From Anaerolineales bacterium (lineage in GTDB: Bacteria > Chloroflexota > Anaerolineae > Anaerolineales > UBA11579), in the NCBI GenBank assembly GCA_019637755.1, contig JAHBVC010000001.1, positions 434,001 to 498,000 of the forward strand: DNA of 64,000 bases, written 5' to 3'. The notes beneath the pieces were generated by a model, which was given only the letters and a program-made list of their open reading frames with translations, was not told where the DNA came from and did not search any database. The position numbers were made by a program, and so were the translations under genes. Of the stretch, positions 8,943 through 15,788 are shown piece by piece (position 1 is the stretch's first letter; the number at the start of each line of letters is the position of its first letter).

Positions 8943-9561
8943 CCAAGGCCACCTCTTGATAGCCATAGACGTTGAGGATGCGCGTAGCGCCAAACTGCAC
9001 GCTGGCGGGCTGGTTGCGGTCATAAAGATGGATGTGCCCGTGCAGGTGCCAGCGCGGCTTGAAGGTGGCTAGCAGCCAGCGGAAAGCCTTGAAGCCCTGG
9101 TGCGCCTTATCCTCACGGTCACCGAGGCCCCAGGCGGGAGCATGGGTGACGAGCACATCCAGGGCACGGCCATAGCGCAGGCGATGATAGAGCAGGCGCG
9201 GCAGCATGCCCAGCACCATGCGCCACATTTCGCCCTGGGTGTACATGAAGGGGCCTCGGCGGTAGCGCAGGCTGCCCTCAAAGCCAGCCAGGATCAGGCC
9301 GCCGTGCCGTACCACGCGGCCGTGCAGATCCTCGGCGCCCCAGGGGGCGCGGCGCGCCTGGCTCTGCGAATACTCCACCTCGGCGGCATGGTTGCCGCGC
9401 ACGAAGAAGACTGGCTTATCCAGCGTATCCACCAGGTATTCAAGATAGTAGTACGGCAGATCGCCGCAGCCGATCACCAGATCGATAGCGGCGAAGCGTT
9501 GGGCTGCCTGAGTGGAGTAGACCAGATCCAGCACCTGGTCACTGAGGGCAAGGGCGCGCAT
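8935..9561 (-). CDS. Calcineurin-like metallophosphoesterase
   Basis: A 208-residue cytosolic phosphoesterase. Metal-binding motifs present are GCGD (Asp), VRGNHA (Asn-His), VLVTHAP (His) and LHGHIHLYD (Gly-His-x-His). The first motif, normally Asp-x-His, reads ALSDQV, so its histidine is absent; this may change metal use. The start codon is preceded at 6 nt by TAATAT (9573-9568). Its end overlaps the ParB-like/Usp gene, so both probably act together; substrate unknown. Confidence 0.83.
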   Translation of the reverse strand: MRALALSDQVLDLVYSTQAAQRFAAIDLVIGCGDLPYYYLEYLVDTLDKPVFFVRGNHAAEVEYSQSQARRAPWGAEDLHGRVVRHGGLILAGFEGSLRYRRGPFMYTQGEMWRMVLGMLPRLLYHRLRYGRALDVLVTHAPAWGLGDREDKAHQGFKAFRWLLATFKPRWHLHGHIHLYDRNQPASVQFGATRILNVYGYQEVALDE

Positions 9562-9631
9562 GGCTACATATTAGCAGCAAGTGCTGTGCACGCGCGATAG
9601 CTTTCGCCGCACCCGCAAGCGGCGGCATGAA

Positions 9632-9660
9632 TTGACATTCGTTGCTATCGCAAGTAGACT
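9632..9660 (+). promoter_or_regulatory. Sigma-70-type promoter of arsR
   Basis: TTGACA (9632-9637), a 17-nt spacer, and TAGACT (9655-9660). The predicted start is near 9667, leaving a leader of about 12 nt before the arsR ATG. Confidence 0.75.
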
Positions 9661-9678
9661 GCATAGAGAGCAATCAAT

Positions 9679-10002
9679 ATGAAAACAAAAAGCATGGACC
9701 CCGTGGCCTTTGCGAAAGTGTTGGCCGACCCTACGCGGCAGCAGATCATGGAAACGTGTTGCTGCCAGTGGAAGAATGTCAATGAGATCGTAAAAACGGT
9801 CAAGGTCAGCCAGCCCACGGTATCGCACCACCTGGCCCTACTGCGCGAGGCGCAGTTGGTGCTGGTGCGCGATGAGGGCAAGAATACGTATTACACGCTG
9901 AACCAGGAGAAGATGGCGCGCTGCTGCGGGCAATTGATCAGCACCTTTGCGCCCGAAAGCGAAACGGCCGAACATCTGGAGCGTATGCAGGCTAGCAAGT
10001 AA
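9679..10002 (+). CDS. ArsR/SmtB-family metalloregulator
   Basis: A 107-residue winged-helix repressor. The helix-turn-helix reads VNEIVKTVKVSQPTVSHHLALLRE, shown in two pieces by VNEIVKTVKV and SQPTVSHHLALLRE, and the wing is VLVRDEGKNTYYTLN. Candidate metal thiols are three consecutive cysteines at 27-29 (METCCCQW), close to the position of the CxC metal site of ArsR, plus a CC pair at 82-83. Such proteins release DNA on binding As(III), Cd, Zn or similar; the ligand here cannot be assigned. Its likely targets are itself and the divergent pair of genes just downstream, where palindromic DNA is present. Confidence 0.9.
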   Translation: MKTKSMDPVAFAKVLADPTRQQIMETCCCQWKNVNEIVKTVKVSQPTVSHHLALLREAQLVLVRDEGKNTYYTLNQEKMARCCGQLISTFAPESETAEHLERMQASK

Positions 10003-10034
10003 ACCAACGGGCGGCCTGAGCCGCCCGTTGGTTT
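10001..10034. terminator. Bidirectional hairpin between arsR and the Cys-rich peptide gene
   Basis: Perfect 14-bp stem, 10001-10014 with 10021-10034, and a six-base loop. It overlaps the arsR stop codon and lies 5 nt beyond the stop of the convergent small gene. The A/T ends (AAACC and GGTTT) give weak U-runs in both directions. Confidence 0.75.
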
Positions 10035-10038
10035 GGGG

Positions 10039-10101
10039 CTAGCAGCAACCGTCGCCGCCGGCGCAGCAACCACATTCACACACTGCTTGCTCTTCCATCA
10101 T
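10039..10101 (-). CDS. 20-residue cysteine-rich micropeptide, possible metal chelator
   Basis: The minus strand encodes MMEEQAVCECGCCAGGDGCC then TAG. Six of the 20 residues are cysteine, arranged C-x-C-x-C-C then C-C at the end, as in metal-thiolate peptides. AAAGGAG (10116-10110) lies 8 nt before the first ATG, an excellent ribosome binding site in a genome where such sites are often absent. It converges on arsR with a shared hairpin and diverges from the VOC dioxygenase gene. I infer a metal- or metalloid-binding role under ArsR control; no homologue is known to me. Confidence 0.6.
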   Translation of the reverse strand: MMEEQAVCECGCCAGGDGCC

Positions 10102-10133
10102 GGCATGTACTCCTTTCCCACAAGAGGATATGT

Positions 10134-10149
10134 ATAGACGGCCATCTAT
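10134..10149. promoter_or_regulatory. Candidate ArsR operator
   Basis: Inverted repeat ATAGA-6 nt-TCTAT between the divergent Cys-rich peptide gene and the VOC dioxygenase gene. A further CATCTAT copy occurs at 10171-10177. AT-rich imperfect palindromes of this size are typical ArsR/SmtB operators. Assignment is positional inference. Confidence 0.4.
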
Positions 10150-10190
10150 GTAAGAAAGCATAATTGACTATCATCTATATGTCAAACCTC

Positions 10191-11138
10191 ATGAATACTC
10201 CTACTTTCCAACTCCATCCCGATACACACATCGCTCACGTTGAGCTGCAGGTAGCTGACTTGGCGCGCATGCAAGCCTTCTACGCCGATCTGCTGGGCTT
10301 TCAGGTGATCGATGCCGATGCCGGCCGCGTGCGCCTCTCGCCCAGCGGCGAGCTGCCTGCTCTGTTGACGCTGAGCGCCTACCCGGGAGCGCGCCAGCAG
10401 CCGCAGGAGCGCAGCGGCCTGTACCACACCGCCTTCCGCTTCGCGCACCGCCAGGCACTGGCCACCACTTTTCTGCGCGTGGTCTCGGCCGGCTGGCCGT
10501 TGCACGGTGCGGCCGACCATCTGGTGAGCGAGGCGATTTACTTCCCGGACCCAGAGAACAACGGGATTGAAATCTACCGCGACCGACCGCGCGCGCAATG
10601 GCCGCGGCTGGATGGTGGCGAGCTGCAGATGGCCAACGCCCCGCTGGACCTGCACAAGCTGCTGGAAGAGGCCGACACGGCCGCGGCGCAGGCTGGCCAG
10701 ATCCACCCCGGCACCGATATTGGCCACATGCACCTGCAAGTCTCCGATACGGCGACGGCGGCCGCCTTCTACCATGACCTGCTGGGCATGGACATTGTGA
10801 TGAGCATGCCCAGCGCCCTGTTTATGAGCGCCGGCGGTTACCACCACCATCTGGGCGCCAATACCTGGCACAGCCGCAATGCGCCACGCCGCGACGAGGA
10901 TATGACCGGGCTGCGCTCATATGCCTACCGCGTCCCCGACGAAGCCGGCTGGCTGGCGTTGCTGCAGCGCGTGAATAGCACGCAGCAGCAGCCCCAGGCC
11001 ACGGAGCGCGATGGGCAGCCCGGCTTTTGGCTGCCGGATCAGGACGGCAACCGCGTGGAGCTGCTGGCGCCGGATACGGCCGCGGTGCGCCAAGCACTGG
11101 CGGCGCTTGCCGCGGTCGGCGCGCCAGCCGCGGCGTGA
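10191..11138 (+). CDS. Two-domain VOC (glyoxalase/catechol 2,3-dioxygenase, CatE-like) protein
   Basis: A 315-residue protein with two vicinal-oxygen-chelate modules. The first begins HIAHVELQVADLARMQAFY and contains YHTAFRF and EAIYFPDPENNGIEIYRDRP. The second begins HMHLQVSDTATAAAFYHDLL and ends DQDGNRVELLAPD. His and Glu ligands in both resemble extradiol dioxygenases of the CatE/YfiE type. Start alternatives exist at 10164 (TTG) and 10179 (ATG); the ATG at 10191 fits domain onset best. It may open an aromatic ring or act in thiol/metalloid detoxification, given its neighbour arsR. Confidence 0.8.
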   Translation: MNTPTFQLHPDTHIAHVELQVADLARMQAFYADLLGFQVIDADAGRVRLSPSGELPALLTLSAYPGARQQPQERSGLYHTAFRFAHRQALATTFLRVVSAGWPLHGAADHLVSEAIYFPDPENNGIEIYRDRPRAQWPRLDGGELQMANAPLDLHKLLEEADTAAAQAGQIHPGTDIGHMHLQVSDTATAAAFYHDLLGMDIVMSMPSALFMSAGGYHHHLGANTWHSRNAPRRDEDMTGLRSYAYRVPDEAGWLALLQRVNSTQQQPQATERDGQPGFWLPDQDGNRVELLAPDTAAVRQALAALAAVGAPAAA

Positions 11139-11184
11139 TTCGAGACTGACGGCTTGGCTTCGTAGTGGCGTTAGCGACAGAACA

Positions 11185-11236
11185 ACGAAGCAATCCTCAC
11201 GCGTAAGGTGAATGGCAGGCTTGGGGATTGCTTCGT
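11185..11236. repeat. Short fold-back element
   Basis: Perfect 12-bp arms ACGAAGCAATCC (11185-11196) and GGATTGCTTCGT (11225-11236). It is followed by GCGCAATCCTCGCAATGACGG, a degenerate further copy split as GCGCAATCC and TCGCAATGACGG. It lies in a gene-free stretch and is unlike the neighbouring element. Confidence 0.7.
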
Positions 11237-11362
11237 CAGCGCTGCTGCGCAGCGCAATCCTCGCAATGACGGAAATGGCGAAGTATGCTGCCGCTACGAA
11301 GGCGTACTGCTCTGCTCACTTGGGTCATGCTGAGTATGGCCACAACACAATTAGCAAATTTT

Positions 11363-11468
11363 GTCATTCCGAACGAGCGGCGCAGCCGCGAGGAGGAATC
11401 CTTTAGATCATTACAAACAGGCTTGCTTCTGCTAGACCTAAAGGATTCCTCGCTACGTTCGGAATGAC
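11363..11468. repeat. 106-bp palindromic element
   Basis: Outer arms GTCATTCCGAACG (11363-11375) and CGTTCGGAATGAC (11456-11468) are perfectly complementary. Inner arms AGGAATCCTTTAG (11394-11406) and CTAAAGGATTCCT (11438-11450) are also perfect. The whole could extrude as a long hairpin; it looks like a non-coding MITE-like or REP-like element. Confidence 0.8.
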
Positions 11469-11640
11469 GGCTTGGCTCTGTAGCTGCGCCCTTGCGAAGG
11501 AGAGGCGCGAGGAGGAATCCTTTTGGCATTACAAACAGGCTTGCTTCTGCTATGGCCTAAAGGACTCCTCGCTACGCTCGGAATGACGGCTTGGCTTCGC
11601 AGAGGCGCAGCATGCTGCGCCCCTGCGAAGGAGAGGCGCG
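11391..11640. repeat. Tandem duplication of the palindromic element
   Basis: Two direct copies begin AGGAGGAATCC at 11391 and 11510, and a third truncated copy starts at 11641. Unit lengths are about 119 and 131 bp. Both full copies keep the inverted AGGAATCC/GGA(T/C)TCCT arms and the phrase ACAAACAGGCTTGCTTCTGC. The array ends about 95 bp before the tmRNA. No gene is visible from 11139 to 11734. Confidence 0.85.
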
Positions 11641-11718
11641 AGGAGGAATGAGAAATACGTTGTGCTACGAATGGGCAGTGTGCAATCCATTTCTAATACT
11701 GTGTATATATCGCCCTGC

Positions 11719-11724
11719 TATAAT
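11719..11724 (+). promoter_or_regulatory. -10 box of the tmRNA gene
   Basis: Perfect TATAAT ending 10 nt before the mature tmRNA 5' end. No convincing -35 is present at 17 nt spacing. Confidence 0.7.
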
Positions 11725-11734
11725 TTCGGTGTAT

Positions 11735-12115
11735 GGGGATGACTGGCTTCGACGGTTGAGGCTGAGTCTGAACTGCGAGCCGAGCGGCGCCGACCTCGAA
11801 AAATCAGCGCAAACCTTAAGTGCCAACCGCACTAACTACGCAGCTCTCCCGCTCGCCGCGTAATACCGGCTAGCCAACGAACTGCCCAACCCTTCGGGGT
11901 TGCGTCTGCCCCGCCCTCTCCTCGGCTGGGCGGGAGCAGGCGAGACAATGCCGAGGTGCTGTGCCAGCCGCCGTGACTGGCGCCTAAGCCAAAGCGGATG
12001 GCAGCGAGGACCCCCTTGTCGTTTGTGGGCCTGGCTGCGACAACACAACCGACTACGCTCGTAGACGTTCAGCACTCTAATCAGTCGGACGCGGGTTCGA
12101 TTCCCGCCATCTCCA
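11735..12115 (+). ncRNA. ssrA: Transfer-messenger RNA
   Basis: Rescues stalled ribosomes by trans-translation and tags the nascent chain for proteolysis. The 5' end GGGGATGACTGGCTTCGACGG and the T-arm GCGGGTTCGATTCCCGC are diagnostic. The acceptor stem pairs 11735-11741 with 12108-12114 (one G-U), and CCA is not encoded. The tag reading frame, 11822-11860 followed by TAA at 11861, reads ANRTNYAALPLAA, with the usual resume Ala and terminal LAA. Pseudoknot-rich G/C segments fill the middle. Single-piece form, 381 nt. Confidence 0.97.
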
Positions 12116-12125
12116 CTCCCTTTTT

Positions 12126-12147
12126 GAGCCGTGCAATTGCACGGCTC
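12126..12147 (+). terminator. Hairpin after tmRNA
   Basis: Perfect palindrome GAGCCGTGCAA-TTGCACGGCTC starting 10 nt after the tmRNA end, followed by AATTTATAAT. The T-run is poor, and TATAAT at 12152-12157 probably serves the following lipoprotein gene. Confidence 0.65.
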
Positions 12148-12202
12148 AATTTATAATCAGCGCCATTCATTCAAGGGGCGCAGTGGTGCCCAAGGAGAGT
12201 TC

Positions 12203-13087
12203 ATGCGTACACGGATCGCTATGCTTGTATGCGCGCTGGCCCTGCTACTAGCGAGTTGCGCCCCCAGCACGGCCACGGATGAGGCCGCAGTAGCCACCCT
12301 GGTGGCCGCGGCCCTGCAAACCAGCCAGGCAGGGCAGCCCGCCTTGCAGGAGGAGCTGACCAGCCTACAACTCGGCACACTGGAAGGCTCGCTGTGCTAT
12401 CCCTCCTCTTTCATTCCTGAGATGACCGTATTTTTGCACAAGGCCGGTGCACCCGAACCGGTGCAAGTGCCGATTGCGCAGAACCAGATGTCATTCTCCG
12501 CGGATGTAGAGCCGGGCAGCTACACCGCCTACGCCTGGCTGCCAGACTTCAGCTTTGGCGGCAGCTATTCGCAAGCCGTGGCGTGTGGCCTGAGCGTGGA
12601 TTGCACAGACCATTCGCTGGTGAGCTTCGACGTGGTGGCGGGCCAGCAGACCGGCGGCATCGCCGTGTGTGATTGGTACGGCCAGCCGGGCGATGTGCCC
12701 TACCCGCCGGGCGTGCAACCCCCGGCGCAGAACGAAGCGCAAGATCCGGGCAGCCTCTCGGGCAGCTTGAGCTACCCCAGCGAATTCATCCCCGGGATGA
12801 CGGTGGTAGCTTGGAGCGTTGAGCACCCCGGCACTTACTATTACGTGACCACCAGCGATGGCACCAGCTTCTATCAAATCAGCAATTTGCCTGCGGGCGA
12901 TTACCAGGTGGTGGCTTACACCAATGGCATGGCAGGAGGTCATTCATTTGCGGTGGCTTGCGGCCTGAGCGTTGAGTGCACCGATCACAGCTTGGTGACT
13001 GTTGAGGTCAAGAGTGGGCAGGACAGCGCCGGCGTCAACCCACAGGACTGGTACGCGCCGGAGGGTAGCTTCCCGGCACAGCCCTAG
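12203..13087 (+). CDS. Lipoprotein with two duplicated extracellular repeats
   Basis: A 294-residue secreted protein with a type II signal peptide, MRTRIAMLVCALALLLASC, lipidated at Cys19. The mature part contains two homologous units of about 115 residues. Each begins with GSL-x-YPS-x-FIP-x-MTV and ends ACGLSV(D/E)CTDHSLV, followed by an aspartate-tryptophan-tyrosine end (DWY). They look like carboxypeptidase-regulatory-like beta sandwiches. No enzyme motif is seen; a structural or binding role on the cell surface is likely. AAGGAGAG precedes the chosen ATG; the open frame begins at 12131 but includes no signal. Confidence 0.75.
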   Translation: MRTRIAMLVCALALLLASCAPSTATDEAAVATLVAAALQTSQAGQPALQEELTSLQLGTLEGSLCYPSSFIPEMTVFLHKAGAPEPVQVPIAQNQMSFSADVEPGSYTAYAWLPDFSFGGSYSQAVACGLSVDCTDHSLVSFDVVAGQQTGGIAVCDWYGQPGDVPYPPGVQPPAQNEAQDPGSLSGSLSYPSEFIPGMTVVAWSVEHPGTYYYVTTSDGTSFYQISNLPAGDYQVVAYTNGMAGGHSFAVACGLSVECTDHSLVTVEVKSGQDSAGVNPQDWYAPEGSFPAQP

Positions 13088-13104
13088 CAACACTCAACGT
13101 GCGA

Positions 13105-13134
13105 AAAACACCGGCCATGCGGCCGGTGTTTTCT
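13105..13134. terminator. Bidirectional intrinsic terminator
   Basis: AAAACACCGGCC pairs with GGCCGGTGTTTT around ATGC, with T-rich continuation on both strands. It separates the convergent lipoprotein and methyltransferase genes. Confidence 0.9.
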
Positions 13135-14319
13135 TTATACTTCGATCAATAGGCCTTTGAGATATTCGCCCTCCGGGAAGTTGAGCGCCACGGGATGATC
13201 GGCACCTTGGCTGAGACGCTGCAGAATGCGCGCCTCGATCCCGGCATCCAGAGCGGCGCCGGCCACGATCTTTTGGAACAGCGCGGCATCCACGCCCCCG
13301 GAACATGAGAAGGTCAGCAGGCGGCCGCCGGGACGCAGCAGCTTCAGCGCCAGCAAGTTGATGTCTTTGTAGCCGCGCGCGGCGCGTTCGGCGGTGGCCC
13401 GGGTAGGGGCAAACTTGGGCGGGTCCAGCACGATCATATCGAACTGGCGGCCCGCATCGCGAAAGCGGCGCAACACCTGGAAGGCATCGCCATCGATGAA
13501 CTCGGCCGCCTCCAAGGGCAACTGATTGCGCTGAATGTTGTGGCGCGCCAGCTCCAGCGCCGCGGCCGAATCGTCCACCAGAGTGATATGTTCAGCCCCA
13601 CCCTGCAGCATATGAGTGGCGAAGCCGCCCGTGTAGGAGAAGCAATCCAACACCTGGCGGCCAGCCGCCAACGACCCGGCCAGAGCACGATTGGCGCGCT
13701 GGTCGAGATAAAAGCCGGTTTTGTGCCCACCTTCCAAATCCAACTGAAATTGCAAAGCGGATTCGTGAATGGCAAGCGGTACTGTGGCCGGGGTGCCATG
13801 CAGCAGGCCGCGGCGCGGCGGCAAGCCCTCGAGTTGGCGCACATCCGCGTCGGAGCGCTCGAGCAGACGCGCCGGCTGGCACAGCTCGATCAACAGCGCG
13901 GCGATGGTCTCGCGCCAACGCTCGGCGCCCCAACTGAGGCATTGCAGCACCAGCGAGTCGCCATATTGATCGACAATGATGCCGGGCAAGCCATCTGACT
14001 CGGCGTGTACCAGGCGCAGGCCGTCGCTCTCGATGGCCAGGTTGCGGCGCGAGGCAATTGCGGCGGCCAGGCGGCGGCGGAAGAAGGCCGCGTCGATCGG
14101 CTCAGCTTGCTGCCAAGACCAGACGCGGGCGCGAATCTGCGAGGGGTGGCTATACGCAGCGGTGGCCAGGAACTGGCCGCCGGCGGCATGCACGGCAACG
14201 GTGTCGCCAGGCTGCGGGTTGCCCTCCAGCTTGGCGATGGCGCTGGCGAAGACCCAGGGATGGCGGCGCTCCAGCGAACGCTGGCGGCCGGGGGCAAGAA
14301 TAAGTTTAGGATTATCCAT
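13135..14319 (-). CDS. rlmI: Class I SAM-dependent rRNA methyltransferase, RlmI-like
   Basis: Probable 23S rRNA 5-methylcytosine methyltransferase, 394 residues. An N-terminal PUA-like region (PGRQRSLERRHPWVFASAI) precedes an EEHEE-type segment and a Rossmann domain. The latter has VLDCFSYTGGFATHML for SAM binding, VDDSAAALELA, and the catalytic-loop motif MIVLDPPKFAP. The last part has LTFSCSGGVD, with the Cys expected for m5C chemistry. The frame is open by five codons further to a GTG at 14334, but the ATG at 14319 starts the conserved MDNPKLIL stretch. Confidence 0.85.
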   Translation of the reverse strand: MDNPKLILAPGRQRSLERRHPWVFASAIAKLEGNPQPGDTVAVHAAGGQFLATAAYSHPSQIRARVWSWQQAEPIDAAFFRRRLAAAIASRRNLAIESDGLRLVHAESDGLPGIIVDQYGDSLVLQCLSWGAERWRETIAALLIELCQPARLLERSDADVRQLEGLPPRRGLLHGTPATVPLAIHESALQFQLDLEGGHKTGFYLDQRANRALAGSLAAGRQVLDCFSYTGGFATHMLQGGAEHITLVDDSAAALELARHNIQRNQLPLEAAEFIDGDAFQVLRRFRDAGRQFDMIVLDPPKFAPTRATAERAARGYKDINLLALKLLRPGGRLLTFSCSGGVDAALFQKIVAGAALDAGIEARILQRLSQGADHPVALNFPEGEYLKGLLIEV

Positions 14320-14329
14320 AAGAATCAGC

Positions 14330-14356
14330 ACCAATCGATTAATTGATTAACCGATG
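14330..14356. repeat. CGATTA-type palindromic repeat (family A)
   Basis: ACCAATCGATTAATTGATTAACCGAT-like stretch, an imperfect palindrome of alternating CGAT and TTAA blocks. It is related to the repeats at 22274, 35565 and 44975. Confidence 0.6.
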
Positions 14357-14364
14357 CGAGTTTG

Positions 14365-15693
14365 TTAGCCGCTGTTGGTAGCACTGCCCTTCGCATAGCG
14401 CGCGGCGAGCAATTGGTAGGGGCGCGAACGCATCGCCAGCAGGGTAACAATGCAGCCAATCACGCCGGCGACGGTGAAGACCAGCGCCATGCCGCGCGCC
14501 GGACCGGTGCCAAACCAACTACCGATCAGCTGCACGCCTGCCCCATCGGTCATAAAGGGAATGAAGAAGAACTCGGCCAGTGGGCCAATCAGGAAGGCGG
14601 TCAGCGGCGCGGCGGCCAGCTCAATGCTTTGGGCAAAGCCAAACACGCGGCCTTGGCGCGCCGGCGGCACCACGCGCTGGATGATGGTGTGCTCGGCCGC
14701 CTCAATGAACGGCACCACGGTGAGATAGATCAGCAGGCCACCGGTCATCAGTGGAATTGAGGGCTGGATGGTGAAGATCGACGACACGAACCAGATCACC
14801 AGGTTGGCGCCGAACAGGGCGCGCAGCGGCTTGCCACCCAGGCCAAAACGCGCGATCAGCAGACCGCCGAGGATAAAGCCGGTGCTGATCACGCCCCACA
14901 GGATGCCCCAAGCCTCCACCGACATCATCGAGAGGCCATAGGCATCCATCAGTGCCATGAAGACGCCACCCAGCAGATTGTTAAAGGTTGTGAACAAGAT
15001 CAAGGCCAACAAGCCGGGGATACCGGCCACTAGTTTATAGGTGCCACGCAGATCAACTGACTTGGGGGCGCCTTCCACATGGGCGATCTTGGCTTCGGGA
15101 ATTTCAATGCTCCATAAATGAGCAATGACTAGAACCGTGATGATGACTGCCAACAGCAAAACCAGGAACATGCCTGCCTGAGCCACGAGCAAGCCACTGA
15201 TGACCGAAGTGGTGAGCATGGAGACGCCGAATACGGTGCCCACCAGGCCATTGGCACGCTCGCGCTCCTTGGCGGCGAACAGCAGCGTCACCAAGGTAGG
15301 CATGGCGATGCCGCGGATATTGCCGGCGATCATTCCGAAGAGCACCAGCACAGCCAAGACCCACAAACGCACACTGTGCAAGCTGGCGAACTCGCCCGGG
15401 GCTGCGGTCTGGTAGAGCACAAAGCACAAAATGAACATCGCCAGGGAGATGGCGCTGGAGACCAGCATGATGCTCTTCTTCTTATGGTGATCGACCAGCG
15501 AGCCAAGCCAAAAGCCGGAGACGGATACCAGTACGAGGTAAAGCCCACCCAAGATCGAAGTGACCAGCACGGACTGGGTTTCCAGGTAGGCGTAGAAGAT
15601 GATCGCAAACCACACCGTGCTATTGGTGATCGAAGCCACCAGGTTGTTGCCCAGTAGCCAATAAAAGGCTCGTTTCTTTTCAGCTTTTTTCAT
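14365..15693 (-). CDS. MFS transporter
   Basis: A 442-residue major facilitator with about 12 hydrophobic segments. The loop between helices 2 and 3 reads GFWLGSLVDHHKKKSIML, a variant of the MFS signature. LARFGLGGK-like basic loops occur mid-protein. The fold resembles enterobactin/macrolide-type exporters (MFS_3). Substrate unknown. It lies 20 nt behind the terminator of the helicase unit, so it probably has its own promoter, which I cannot place. Confidence 0.85.
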   Translation of the reverse strand: MKKAEKKRAFYWLLGNNLVASITNSTVWFAIIFYAYLETQSVLVTSILGGLYLVLVSVSGFWLGSLVDHHKKKSIMLVSSAISLAMFILCFVLYQTAAPGEFASLHSVRLWVLAVLVLFGMIAGNIRGIAMPTLVTLLFAAKERERANGLVGTVFGVSMLTTSVISGLLVAQAGMFLVLLLAVIITVLVIAHLWSIEIPEAKIAHVEGAPKSVDLRGTYKLVAGIPGLLALILFTTFNNLLGGVFMALMDAYGLSMMSVEAWGILWGVISTGFILGGLLIARFGLGGKPLRALFGANLVIWFVSSIFTIQPSIPLMTGGLLIYLTVVPFIEAAEHTIIQRVVPPARQGRVFGFAQSIELAAAPLTAFLIGPLAEFFFIPFMTDGAGVQLIGSWFGTGPARGMALVFTVAGVIGCIVTLLAMRSRPYQLLAARYAKGSATNSG

Positions 15694-15709
15694 CGTTATC
15701 CCACGAATA

Positions 15710-15736
15710 AAAAGAGCCGTTGCTTCGCAACGGCTC
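15710..15736 (-). terminator. Intrinsic terminator, minus strand
   Basis: On the minus strand GAGCCGTTG-CGAAG-CAACGGCTC is followed by TTTTTATT. It ends transcription coming from the helicase gene or, in a pre-insertion arrangement, from kbl. Confidence 0.9.
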
Positions 15737-15758
15737 CGTTACTTTGGCGAACACTTAT

Positions 15759-15773
15759 TCTACTTCAAAACGC
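15759..15773. repeat. 15-bp direct repeat, left copy
   Basis: TCTACTTCAAAACGC, identical to 18305-18319. The right copy is the 3' end of the kbl-like gene (codons GVLK and stop on the minus strand). This copy lies 15 nt beyond the helicase stop codon. Confidence 0.7.
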
Positions 15774-15788
15774 AGCCCAGCAGTATGC

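Noticed and set aside
12100-12115. A separate tRNA at the end of the tmRNA
   Set aside because: The T-arm and acceptor belong to the tRNA-like domain of ssrA, pairing with 11735-11741.
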